From positions 1 through 22,162 of the forward strand of contig CAJUIH010000058.1 of assembly GCA_910586045.1 (NCBI GenBank): a stretch of DNA of 22,162 nucleotides, written 5' to 3'. The notes under the pieces were generated by a model. The model was given only the letters and a program-made list of their open reading frames with translations, did not search any database and was not told the DNA's origin. Positions 1-7,851 of this stretch are shown here, one piece after another (position 1 is the stretch's first letter; each line of letters opens with the position of its first letter). The DNA is from an uncultured Eubacterium sp. (GTDB lineage: Bacteria; Bacillota; Clostridia; Lachnospirales; Lachnospiraceae). Made by a program: the position numbers and the translations under genes.

Positions 1-92
1 TTTTTAAAATATTATTTAGTCTTTCAAGGTTGTTTCACTGTTCAGTTATCAATGTGCATTTTTTGCTTTCGCTGTTATTATTTAGCAGCAAC
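1..92 (-). other. Probable ribosomal RNA operon leader (5' part, runs off the left edge)
   Basis: Read on the minus strand, the bases downstream of the tandem promoters contain a stretch at about 20-60 of the type TTGATAACTGAACAGTG followed by CCTTGAAAG. I recognise this as typical of leader and spacer RNA in rrn operons of Firmicutes. No open reading frame on the minus strand starts here. The 16S gene itself is not in the window, so the call is an inference from the promoters plus this leader-like text. An overlapping plus-strand frame (52-306) runs antisense through the tRNA and is not a gene. Confidence 0.5.
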
Positions 93-98
93 TCTGAT

Positions 99-127
99 AT
101 TTTATCATACTTCGAAGTGTTTGTCAA
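99..127 (-). promoter_or_regulatory. Strong sigma-A-type promoter P2 (predicted rrn promoter)
   Basis: On the minus strand TTGACA (122-127) is followed by a 17-base spacer and TAAAAT (99-104). Upstream lies an A-rich tract (about 128-150) that could serve as an UP element. The -35 hexamer sits inside a perfect inverted repeat AAGTGTT/AACACTT (115-121 and 126-132), and the spacer contains the palindrome ACTTCGAAGT (109-118). It lies 95 bp downstream of a second promoter of the same design, the spacing usual for tandem rrn promoters. Confidence 0.75.
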
Positions 128-193
128 CACTTTTTTATTTTGATTTTTTAAATAAACGAACTATAATTATCATACCCGAACTGCAACTATTTA

Positions 194-222
194 GTTATAT
201 CACTTTTTATTTCTTTTGTCAA
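194..222 (-). promoter_or_regulatory. Strong sigma-A-type promoter P1 (predicted rrn promoter)
   Basis: On the minus strand a consensus TTGACA (217-222) is followed by exactly 17 bases and TATAAC (194-199). The upstream tract (223-246) is A-rich and nearly repeats the tract upstream of P2, so promoter plus upstream element look duplicated. It fires leftwards from just below the 3' end of the tRNA-Ser gene. Confidence 0.75.
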
Positions 223-253
223 CACCTTTTTTATTTTAATTTTTCAGGTGTAA

Positions 254-341
254 CGGAGAAGGAGGGATTTGAACCCTCGCGCCGGTCACCCGACCTATAC
301 CCTTAGCAGGGGCACCTCTTCGGCCACTTGAGTACTTCTCC
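254..341 (-). tRNA. tRNA-Ser (anticodon GCU)
   Basis: The minus strand folds as a class II tRNA of 88 nt. The acceptor stem is GGAGAAG (335-341) pairing with CTTCTCC (255-261), with discriminator G at 254. The anticodon GCU (305-307) lies in the loop CUGCUAA on a five-pair stem. A long variable arm of serine type (GGUCGGGUGACC) precedes the T arm GAGGGUUCAAAUCCCUC. The anticodon reads AGC and AGU serine codons. CCA is not encoded after the discriminator and must be added by the nucleotidyltransferase. The gene has its own consensus promoter upstream and probable rrn promoters directly downstream on the same strand. Confidence 0.97.
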
Positions 342-396
342 AAAGTTCTGGTTCTAATTTCTTTTTAAAATTGTCATGCGCCGTAACGCAAAAGTA

Positions 397-425
397 ATAT
401 TACATGAAATTGGATCATTTGTCAA
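397..425 (-). promoter_or_regulatory. Promoter of the tRNA-Ser gene
   Basis: On the minus strand TTGACA (420-425), a 17-base spacer and TAATAT (397-402) make a near-perfect housekeeping promoter. It starts about 50 bases before the 5' end of the tRNA and just after the fumarase beta-subunit stop codon. The very A-rich minus-strand tract at 426-455 may act as an UP element. Confidence 0.8.
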
Positions 426-454
426 TATTTTTTTTAAATTTTTTTCTTTTTTTT

Positions 455-1012
455 TCAAACAGGCATTTCATACGCTTTTACCGCCGTTTCATAAAGGTTA
501 TTTCCTTCGGTATCTATCACAACAATCATAGGAAAATCCTTCACTTCTAATTTTCGAACTGCTTCCGCACCTAGATCTTCATAACAGATTGTCTCGGACT
601 GTTGGATACATTTCGAGATCAATGCTCCCGCTCCGCCCACAGCGGCAAAATAAACAGCTTTATTCCTAACAATTGCATCCGCAACTTCTTTTGTCCGTTT
701 TCCTTTGCCTATCATTGCCCGCACCCCAAGATCCAGCAGGCGGCCGGCATAGGAATCCATCCTGCTTGCCGTCGTAGGTCCCGCTGAACCAATGACCTGG
801 CCTTCCCTTGCGGGAGACGGGCCCATATAGTAGATCACCGCGTTTTCTGCCGTAATCGGCAAACTGCCGCCTTGATCCAATGCTTCTATCATACGTTTGT
901 GTGCCGCGTCGCGCGCAGTAAATATTGTACCGGATAAATATACATAATCTCCTGCTTTTAAGCTGACCGCGACTTCTTCTGTGATTGGTGTATGAATATA
1001 TTTTTCCATCAT
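455..1012 (-). CDS. Class I fumarate hydratase, beta subunit
   Basis: This is the small subunit (185 aa) of the heterodimeric, oxygen-sensitive [4Fe-4S] fumarase / L-tartrate dehydratase family. It interconverts fumarate and malate in the reductive or oxidative branch of central carbon metabolism in the cytoplasm. The sequence shows the family's compact C-terminal-type domain: the LSGTIFTARDAAHKR stretch near residues 26-40, the MGPSPA motif, the GSAGPTTASRMD stretch near 76-87, and the MIGKGKR loop. Length is usual for the beta subunit. It follows the alpha subunit by 46 bp on the same strand. Two adjacent ATG codons (1010-1012 and 1007-1009) could start it; the ribosome site is weak. Fumarase and tartrate dehydratase cannot be separated by sequence reading alone; fumarase is the commoner activity. 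Confidence 0.9.
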   Translation of the reverse strand: MMEKYIHTPITEEVAVSLKAGDYVYLSGTIFTARDAAHKRMIEALDQGGSLPITAENAVIYYMGPSPAREGQVIGSAGPTTASRMDSYAGRLLDLGVRAMIGKGKRTKEVADAIVRNKAVYFAAVGGAGALISKCIQQSETICYEDLGAEAVRKLEVKDFPMIVVIDTEGNNLYETAVKAYEMPV

Positions 1013-1058
1013 CTTCGTTTTTTATACCTTCTTTTTTTTATCTTCTATGATTTTAAAG

Positions 1059-1901
1059 TTAAAGTATTCTTTTTACATGCCTGGATACATGACAGCAAAT
1101 ATTGACCGCGACTGGCAGACCGGCTATATGTGTCGGATAAGTAATGATGTTCACACCTAACGCCGTCGTCGTACCTCCCAGCCCGCCCGGGCCGATGCCA
1201 AGGCGGTTTATTTTTTCCAGCATTTCTTCTTCCAACTGTCTTACATACGCAATTTCAGAATGTTCCTCAATATTTCGCGTTAAAGCCTGTTTTGCCATCA
1301 GCGCGCATTTTTCAAAATCACCGCCGATCCCTACGCCTACCACCATCGGCGGACATGCGTTCGGGCCTGCTTCTTTCACTGTTTTCCAAATAGACTCTTT
1401 TACGCCTTCGATCCCATCCGCTGGCTTTAGCATATAAACTCTGCTCATATTTTCACTGCCAAATCCTTTCGGCGCTACGATGATTTCCAATTGGTCACCA
1501 GGAACAATCCTATAATGGATGATTCCTGGTGTATTATCCTTCGTATTTTCCCGAAAGATCGGATCCTTGACCACCGATTTACGCAAATATCCTTCCGTAT
1601 AGCCCTGACGGATCCCTTCATTTACCGCGTCTTCTAATGCAATTCCATCAATATGGACATCCTGTCCGATATTTAAAAATACGACCGCCATACCGGTATC
1701 CTGACAAATCGGTATCTGTTCTGCCGACGCAATGTCCATATTTTCTTCTAACTGTTCAAAAATACGGCAGCCAAGCATAGACTTCTCCTGCTCTTTGCCG
1801 CGGCGAATCGAATCTTTGATATCCTGCGACAGATATAAATTCGCTTCTATGCACATTTCACTGATATTTTTGATGATATCGTCTGTATGGATGATCCTCA
1901 T
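1059..1901 (-). CDS. Class I fumarate hydratase, alpha subunit
   Basis: The large subunit (280 aa) carries the catalytic [4Fe-4S] cluster of a two-subunit fumarase/tartrate dehydratase. Likely cluster cysteines are C66 in the PICQDTG motif, C183 in GPNACPP, and C269 or C270 in NICCHVSRH near the C terminus. Other family blocks include KGFGSENMSR (145-154), GVGIGGDFEKC (189-199) and GIGPGGLGG (235-243). It lies 46 bp downstream of gyrA on the same strand with no visible terminator between, so it may be read from the gyrase transcript as well as its own promoter. The beta subunit follows. A labile-cluster fumarase suits an obligate anaerobe. The substrate choice (fumarate versus tartrate) is inferred. 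Confidence 0.92.
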   Translation of the reverse strand: MRIIHTDDIIKNISEMCIEANLYLSQDIKDSIRRGKEQEKSMLGCRIFEQLEENMDIASAEQIPICQDTGMAVVFLNIGQDVHIDGIALEDAVNEGIRQGYTEGYLRKSVVKDPIFRENTKDNTPGIIHYRIVPGDQLEIIVAPKGFGSENMSRVYMLKPADGIEGVKESIWKTVKEAGPNACPPMVVGVGIGGDFEKCALMAKQALTRNIEEHSEIAYVRQLEEEMLEKINRLGIGPGGLGGTTTALGVNIITYPTHIAGLPVAVNICCHVSRHVKRIL

Positions 1902-1947
1902 TTTCCGTTCTCCTTAAAACAATACGGATCGTACCCCGCATTCTCTA

Positions 1948-4545
1948 TCAGTCTTCTTCTGACTGATCTGATTCTGCACGTTCCAAAAGATCCTGCAATT
2001 GCTGCGGCAGATGATCCGCGGACTCTGCTGCTGCAGTCTCGTCATATATTTCTCGCTTTTCTTCCTGTTGTTCTTCTTGCTGTTCTTCTGTACCTGCATC
2101 GGATACATTTTCGCTTACTTTTGTAAGACTCGCAACACTTACGTCGTCTTCCAGATTCATCAATTTCACCCCGGATGTGACCCTGCTTAAAACAGAGATC
2201 CCTTTTACCGGCATACGGATAATAATTCCCTCTGTTGTAATCATCATAATTTCATTATGATCCCGAACAGCCTTTACGCCAATAATATTCCCTGTTTTTT
2301 CTGTGATTTTATAACATTTGACGCCTTTGCCGCCCCTGTTTTGTACGGTAAATTCGTCCATCATGGTACATTTACCCATCCCTCGTTCTGAAACAATCAA
2401 AAGCATATCGCCCTGTGTATCCAACTGCATACCCACTACTTCATCCGTAGAAGCAAGGTTCATACCGATCACACCCATGGAATTTCGGCCGGTACTGCGC
2501 ACATCTTTCTCATTAAAGCGGATGCACTGTCCATATTTCGTAATTAAAATCACATCTTTCGTATTATCTGTTCTTTTGACCTCAATCAATTCATCGTCTT
2601 CACGCAGATGAATGGCGGCAAGACCTGTTTTGCGGATATTCGCGTAATCCAAAATTGCCGTTTTTTTGACAAGTCCCTTTTTGGTCGCCATAAATAAGTA
2701 CTCATCCTCTTTATAATCACGAAACGGAATCAACGCCGTTATTTTTTCTCCCGGCTGAAGCTGCAGCAAATTAATAATCGCTGTCCCTCTTGAAGTTCGG
2801 CCCGCTTCGGGTATTTCATACCCTTTCATCCGGTACACGCGTCCCGTATTGGAAAAAAACATCAGGTAATGATGGGAGGTCGTCATCAGCAAATCCTCAA
2901 TATAGTCGTCCCCGATTGTCTCCATTCCCTTAATCCCGCGCCCTCCGCGGTGCTGGCTGCGGAAATTATTCACGCTCATACGCTTAATATAGCCAAATTT
3001 TGTCCTTATAATCACAATATCCGTAACCGGGATCATATCGGAAGCCGATACATCCATTTCATCATAACTAATAGATGTTCTGCGTTCATCCCCGAATTTA
3101 TCAGAGATCAGCAAAATTTCCTCTTTGATCACCCCGAGCAGTTTTTTGCCGTCCGCCAAAATCCCCTTATAATAAGCAATTTTCTCCTGTAAATCCCGAT
3201 ATTCCCCTTCAATTTTCTCTCGTTCCAGTCCGGTCAGCGCACGAAAACGCATATCTACAATTGCCTGCGACTGTGCATCCGACAATTCATAACGTGCAAT
3301 TAATTTTTCTTTTGCCTGCGCCGCATTCCGGCTGCTGCGGATCAGTGAAATCACCTCGTCAATATGATCCAGGGCTACTAATAATCCTTCTAAGATATGT
3401 GACCGTTCTTCTGCTTTATTCAGGTCATACTTTGTCCTCCTGGTTACAACTTCCTTTTGGTGCTGCAGGTAATGCTCCAGCATCTGCAGCAAATTCAGTA
3501 CTTTCGGCTGATTATTGACCAATGCGATCATAATAACGCCAAACGTATCCTGAAGCTGTGTATGTTTATACAGCAGGTTCAGAATCATATTCGGATTGAC
3601 ATCTTTGCGCAATTCAATGCAAATCCGCATTCCCTGGCGGTCTGACTCATCTCTGAGCGCGGTGATGCCGTCTATTTTTTTATCCTTTACCAAATCCGCG
3701 ATTTTTTCAATCAAACGAGCCTTATTTACCATAAAAGGCAGTTCTGTTACAATAATACGGTTCTTCCCGTTATTCATCGGCTCGATATTGGATATGGCGC
3801 GTACCCGGATCTTCCCCCGCCCAGTCCGGTATGCTTCGTTTATTCCTATGGTACCGAGGATCTGGCCGCCGGTAGGAAAATCCGGCCCTTTGATAATATC
3901 TGTCAATTCATTCAAATCCGTAGTCCGGTCAAACTCCACTTCATTGTCAATTATTTTTACAACCGCGGCAATCACCTCACGCAGATTGTGCGGCGGGATA
4001 TTGGTAGCCATACCTACGGCGATTCCGGTAGAACCATTGACAAGCAGATTTGGATAACGGGATGGCAAAACGGTTGGTTCCTTTTCCGTTTCATCAAAGT
4101 TCGGCGCAAAATCAACCGTATTTTTATTAATATCCGCGAGCATTTCCATAGAAATTTTGCTCAGCCGCGCCTCTGTATACCGCATGGCTGCAGCGCCGTC
4201 GCCGTCGACGGAACCAAAATTCCCATGCCCGTCTACCAGTTTATACCTGGTTGACCATTCCTGCGCCATATTTACGAGCGCACCATAAATAGAACTGTCT
4301 CCATGCGGATGATATTTACCCATGGTATCGCCGACGATACGGGCGCATTTACGATGCGGCTTATCAGGGCCGTTATTCAGTTCAATCATGGAAAACAGAA
4401 CCCTTCTCTGTACCGGCTTTAATCCGTCTCGGACATCCGGCAGGGCACGCTGCGCAATCACGCTCATAGCATAGTCAATATAAGAAGATTCCATTGTCTC
4501 TTTTAAGTCTACCTCATGGATTTGATCAAATATCTTATCATCCAT
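1948..4545 (-). CDS. gyrA: DNA gyrase subunit A
   Basis: GyrA (865 aa) is the DNA-cleaving and rejoining subunit of gyrase, which with GyrB introduces negative supercoils using ATP. The catalytic tyrosine is Y123 in AAAMRYTEARL. The quinolone-contact region reads HPHGDSSIYGAL (79-90), with S84 and, unusually compared with E. coli Asp87 or B. subtilis Glu88, a glycine at position 88. The C-terminal beta-pinwheel begins near 505 and contains the GyrA box QHRGGRG (531-537), which marks gyrase rather than topoisomerase IV. A second related motif QNRGGKG lies at 735-741. The tail from about 815 is very acidic and Gln/Glu-rich. The start has an excellent site (AGGAGG, 8-base spacing) that overlaps the gyrB stop, so the two subunits are translationally coupled. 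Confidence 0.98.
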   Translation of the reverse strand: MDDKIFDQIHEVDLKETMESSYIDYAMSVIAQRALPDVRDGLKPVQRRVLFSMIELNNGPDKPHRKCARIVGDTMGKYHPHGDSSIYGALVNMAQEWSTRYKLVDGHGNFGSVDGDGAAAMRYTEARLSKISMEMLADINKNTVDFAPNFDETEKEPTVLPSRYPNLLVNGSTGIAVGMATNIPPHNLREVIAAVVKIIDNEVEFDRTTDLNELTDIIKGPDFPTGGQILGTIGINEAYRTGRGKIRVRAISNIEPMNNGKNRIIVTELPFMVNKARLIEKIADLVKDKKIDGITALRDESDRQGMRICIELRKDVNPNMILNLLYKHTQLQDTFGVIMIALVNNQPKVLNLLQMLEHYLQHQKEVVTRRTKYDLNKAEERSHILEGLLVALDHIDEVISLIRSSRNAAQAKEKLIARYELSDAQSQAIVDMRFRALTGLEREKIEGEYRDLQEKIAYYKGILADGKKLLGVIKEEILLISDKFGDERRTSISYDEMDVSASDMIPVTDIVIIRTKFGYIKRMSVNNFRSQHRGGRGIKGMETIGDDYIEDLLMTTSHHYLMFFSNTGRVYRMKGYEIPEAGRTSRGTAIINLLQLQPGEKITALIPFRDYKEDEYLFMATKKGLVKKTAILDYANIRKTGLAAIHLREDDELIEVKRTDNTKDVILITKYGQCIRFNEKDVRSTGRNSMGVIGMNLASTDEVVGMQLDTQGDMLLIVSERGMGKCTMMDEFTVQNRGGKGVKCYKITEKTGNIIGVKAVRDHNEIMMITTEGIIIRMPVKGISVLSRVTSGVKLMNLEDDVSVASLTKVSENVSDAGTEEQQEEQQEEKREIYDETAAAESADHLPQQLQDLLERAESDQSEED

Positions 4546-4557
4546 TTCTTCTACCTC

Positions 4558-6477
4558 CTAAATATCAAGCTGAGCTTTCCGCGCATTTTCCTCAATAAAT
4601 TCCCGTCTTGGCTCTACTTTATCACCCATTAATGTTGTAAAGATCAGATCTATTTCCGAAGATTTTTCCGGATCATAGAGGACTTTCTTTAACACACGTT
4701 TTTCCGGATCCATGGTCGTTTCCCATAACTGGTCCGCGTCCATTTCTCCAAGTCCTTTGTAACGCTGGATTTTATTATTGCCGTCGCGTCCGATCTCTTT
4801 TAGTATTTTATCAAGTTCTTCATCGTCATAAGCATACCAGACATTTTTATTTTTCTCAATTTTAAAAAGCGGCGGCGTCGCGAGATATACGTACCCCTGA
4901 CGGATCAGTTCCGGCATAAACCGATACAAAAAGGTCAGCATCAACGTACTGATATGCGCCCCGTCCACGTCCGCATCCGTCATAATAATGATTTTGTGGT
5001 ATCTGAGCTTAGAAATATCGAAATCTTCGTGAATCCCCGTACCAAAGGCAGTAATCATCGCCTTAATCTCCGCGTTTCCGTATATTTTATCCAGCCTTGC
5101 TTTTTCCACGTTTAATATTTTTCCCCTGAGCGGAAGAATCGCCTGTGTCGCGCGGCTTCTGGCTGTTTTCGCGGAACCTCCCGCAGAATCCCCCTCGACA
5201 ATAAAAATTTCACAGTTTTTTGGATCCCTGTCTGAACAATCAGCCAGTTTGCCCGGAAGGGAAGTATTTTCCAGAGCCGTCTTTCTGCGTGTCAAATCCC
5301 TCGCTTTTCTCGCCGCGTCTCTGGCACGCTGCGCCAGAAGCGATTTTTCGCAAATCGCTTTTGCGATCTGCGGATTTTGTTCGAGAAAATACGTAAGCTG
5401 TTCGCTGACGACCGAATCTACGGCTCCACGCGCTTCACTGTTTCCAAGCTTTTGTTTCGTCTGGCCTTCGAACTGAGGTTCTTCTATTTTGATACTGATA
5501 ATCGCCGTCATTCCTTCTCTGATATCCTCACCGGCCAAAGCTGCATCATTTTCTTTAATTATTTTATTTGCTTTTGCATATGCATTAAATGTTTTTGTAA
5601 TTGCATTACGAAATCCAGCCAAATGCGTGCCGCCCTCCGGTGTAATGATATTATTTACAAAACTGTACGTAGAATCATTATAAGAATCATTATGCTGCAA
5701 AGCAACCTCCACCATCACATGGTCCCTTTGCCCTTCACAGTAAATGACTTCCGGATACAGCGGTTCATGGCTCCGATTCAAATACGTTACAAACTCCTTG
5801 ATTCCGCCTGCGTAATGAAATTCATGAAACCGTACCGGATCTTCCCGTTTATCCTTTAACTGGATCCTAAGCCCTTTGGTCAAAAAGGCGGTTTCGCGCA
5901 AACGCTGCTTGAGTGTCTCATAATCATAAACTGTCTCCTCAAACACGGAGCCGTCCGGTGAAAAAGTCACTTTCGTCCCTGTTTTATTTGGATCACACGT
6001 CCCCGCTTCCTTTAACGGATACATCGTAACGCCCCGTTCATAACGCTGCTTGTAAATCGTTCCATCCTTATAAATCTCTACCTCGAGCCAATTGGACAGT
6101 GCATTTACAACAGACGCGCCTACGCCATGCAGTCCTCCGGATACCTTGTATCCGCCGCCGCCGAATTTGCCTCCGGCATGAAGTACCGTAAATACAACCT
6201 CTACAGCAGGAAGTCCGGCTTTATGATTGATCCCGGTCGGAATCCCGCGCCCGTCGTCTATTACCGTTATGGAATTATCCGGATTAATTTTTACCTCAAT
6301 GTTTTTACAATAGCCCGCAAGCGCCTCATCCACCGAATTATCTACAATTTCATAAACAAGATGATGAAGTCCCCTTGCAGACGTACTGCCGATATACATT
6401 CCAGGCCTTTTACGTACTGCTTCCAATCCTTCCAATATCTGTATCTGATCAGCACCATAATTATTTTCTGTAGCCAT
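4558..6477 (-). CDS. gyrB: DNA gyrase subunit B
   Basis: GyrB (639 aa) is the ATPase and TOPRIM subunit of gyrase. The GHKL ATP site shows E43 and N47 in YEIVDNSVDEA, DDGRGIP (74-80) and GGLHGVG (114-120). The TOPRIM metal site is EGDSAGG (428-434) with TDADVDGAH (500-508), and the C-terminal block QRYKGLGEM (571-579) is present. I start the protein at the ATG at 6475-6477 because GGAGGGG precedes it with good spacing and the family begins about there; the open frame extends 25 codons further upstream without family resemblance. It lies 40 bp after recF and 12 bp before gyrA, in the classical order. Confidence 0.97.
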   Translation of the reverse strand: MATENNYGADQIQILEGLEAVRKRPGMYIGSTSARGLHHLVYEIVDNSVDEALAGYCKNIEVKINPDNSITVIDDGRGIPTGINHKAGLPAVEVVFTVLHAGGKFGGGGYKVSGGLHGVGASVVNALSNWLEVEIYKDGTIYKQRYERGVTMYPLKEAGTCDPNKTGTKVTFSPDGSVFEETVYDYETLKQRLRETAFLTKGLRIQLKDKREDPVRFHEFHYAGGIKEFVTYLNRSHEPLYPEVIYCEGQRDHVMVEVALQHNDSYNDSTYSFVNNIITPEGGTHLAGFRNAITKTFNAYAKANKIIKENDAALAGEDIREGMTAIISIKIEEPQFEGQTKQKLGNSEARGAVDSVVSEQLTYFLEQNPQIAKAICEKSLLAQRARDAARKARDLTRRKTALENTSLPGKLADCSDRDPKNCEIFIVEGDSAGGSAKTARSRATQAILPLRGKILNVEKARLDKIYGNAEIKAMITAFGTGIHEDFDISKLRYHKIIIMTDADVDGAHISTLMLTFLYRFMPELIRQGYVYLATPPLFKIEKNKNVWYAYDDEELDKILKEIGRDGNNKIQRYKGLGEMDADQLWETTMDPEKRVLKKVLYDPEKSSEIDLIFTTLMGDKVEPRREFIEENARKAQLDI

Positions 6478-6517
6478 ATATCTCCCCTCCTGGTCCTTCT
6501 GCTTCGGTGTGATTCCC

Positions 6518-7609
6518 CTACTTCCTGGTCCGTAACTCCACACGGCCGTCAATCACTTCAAATACGCGATCTATTTTAAAACGGTTTTTGACAAATTCAT
6601 CCAACCCGGTACACGTAATAATTGTTTGAATATCATGAATACTGTTCAGCAAATAATTTTGTCTGCTGCTGTCAAGTTCGGATAAAACATCATCCAACAG
6701 CAATACCGGCGTATCATGAATCGATTTTTTCACCAATTCAATTTCCGAAAGCTTTAAAGAAAGCGCGGACGTTCTTTGCTGTCCCTGTGAACCGAATTTG
6801 CGGATATCTACATTGCTGATCTGAAAAGACAGGTCGTCCCTATGCGGCCCTGTGGATGTCTGGCAATATTTCAAATCCTTCTGCCTAAGTCTCGCAAGCT
6901 CTGTTTCAAGCTGCCCCGCATCCGCATTCGGTTCATAACTAACGACAAGTTCTTCACGATTCCCTGATATTTTTTTATGAATAGCGAACACAATTTCGCT
7001 TAGTTCCTGAACAAAGGCACTTCTGCGCCGGATAATCCTGCTTCCATATTCGGCAAGCTGCGTATCCCATACGGAAAGGGTATCCATTAATTCCGGCCGA
7101 AAAACCAGATCCTTTAACAATTTATTCCGTTGATTCAAAACTTTATTGTAATTGACCAAATCCGAAAAATAAATCTTATCAAGCTGGCACAATTCCAAAT
7201 CCAAAAAACGTCTGCGTTCCGATGGCCCATTCTTTATAATATGCAAGTCCTCCGGTGAAAAAAATACAATGTTTAATATGCCGAACAAAGCGCTTGCTTT
7301 GCGGATCGGCACCCGGTTTACCGCTATTCCTTTGGAACGGTTTTTTTTCAAATGGATATCAATCTGGTATTCCTTGTCATTTTTTAAAACAACTGTCTGT
7401 ATATGTGACTCATCCTGCGAAAACCGGATCATGTCTTTATCCCTGCAGCCTTTATGTGACTTTGTAGTAGCACTAACGTAAACAGATTCCAGTACGTTTG
7501 TTTTACCCTGCGCGTTATCCCCGAACAAAATATTCGTACCCTCTGTAAATTCGACGTATTGTTCCTTATAATTTCGAAAATTTTTAAGGGCAATCGACTG
7601 AATCCTCAT
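6518..7609 (-). CDS. recF: DNA replication and repair protein RecF
   Basis: RecF (363 aa, normal length) is an SMC-like ATPase that, with RecO and RecR, loads RecA at single-strand gaps and stalled forks. The Walker A motif is GDNAQGKT (30-37). The ABC signature GSQGQQRT lies at 273-280, and Walker B is VLLLDDVLSELD (302-313). The N-terminal MRIQSIALKNFRNY is characteristic. Its ATG overlaps the stop of the preceding S4-domain gene in an ATGA arrangement (7606-7609), which implies translational coupling. gyrB follows 40 bp later. Confidence 0.97.
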   Translation of the reverse strand: MRIQSIALKNFRNYKEQYVEFTEGTNILFGDNAQGKTNVLESVYVSATTKSHKGCRDKDMIRFSQDESHIQTVVLKNDKEYQIDIHLKKNRSKGIAVNRVPIRKASALFGILNIVFFSPEDLHIIKNGPSERRRFLDLELCQLDKIYFSDLVNYNKVLNQRNKLLKDLVFRPELMDTLSVWDTQLAEYGSRIIRRRSAFVQELSEIVFAIHKKISGNREELVVSYEPNADAGQLETELARLRQKDLKYCQTSTGPHRDDLSFQISNVDIRKFGSQGQQRTSALSLKLSEIELVKKSIHDTPVLLLDDVLSELDSSRQNYLLNSIHDIQTIITCTGLDEFVKNRFKIDRVFEVIDGRVELRTRK

Positions 7610-7818
7610 TGCGCTATTTGTATTGTCTCGCCATGATAAGAGACAATATCCCCGTTACGCAGTTTTTTTCCGCGCTGAAGCTCTGTTGTTCCATTTACCT
7701 TCACTTTTCCATCCTGTATGACTATTTTTGCCTCCACACCGGAACCAACAAGACCCGCTAGTTTCATTGCCTGCCCCAATTTAATATAATCGTCCCTGAT
7801 CTTAATCGTTTTCATCAT
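7606..7818 (-). CDS. yaaA: S4-domain RNA-binding protein (YaaA/RlbA type)
   Basis: A 70-residue protein made almost wholly of one S4 RNA-binding fold. The middle shows the typical AMKLAGLVGSGVEAK helix-turn-helix and the VKVNGTTELQRGKKLRNGD loop. Orthologues sit between dnaN and recF throughout Firmicutes; the B. subtilis one (YaaA, also called RlbA) is linked to ribosome assembly, so a role on rRNA is inferred. Two consecutive ATG codons exist. The first (7816-7818) is favoured by an AAAAGGA site 9 bases upstream. It overlaps recF by four bases. Confidence 0.93.
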   Translation of the reverse strand: MMKTIKIRDDYIKLGQAMKLAGLVGSGVEAKIVIQDGKVKVNGTTELQRGKKLRNGDIVSYHGETIQIAQ

Positions 7819-7851
7819 TCCCTCAAATCCTTTTCTAGCAAAAACATGGCG

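Noticed and set aside
118..246. Direct repeat of a T-rich tract (about 121-149 and 217-246), considered as a CRISPR-like or mobile repeat
   Set aside because: It is explained by two tandem promoters with A-rich upstream elements on the minus strand.
52..306. 84-codon plus-strand open frame
   Set aside because: It runs antisense through the rrn-type promoters and into the tRNA-Ser gene, has no ribosome site and has no protein-like features.
6478..6552. 25-codon upstream extension of gyrB
   Set aside because: The GGAGGGG site and the family N terminus both point to the ATG at 6475-6477; the extension has no family resemblance.
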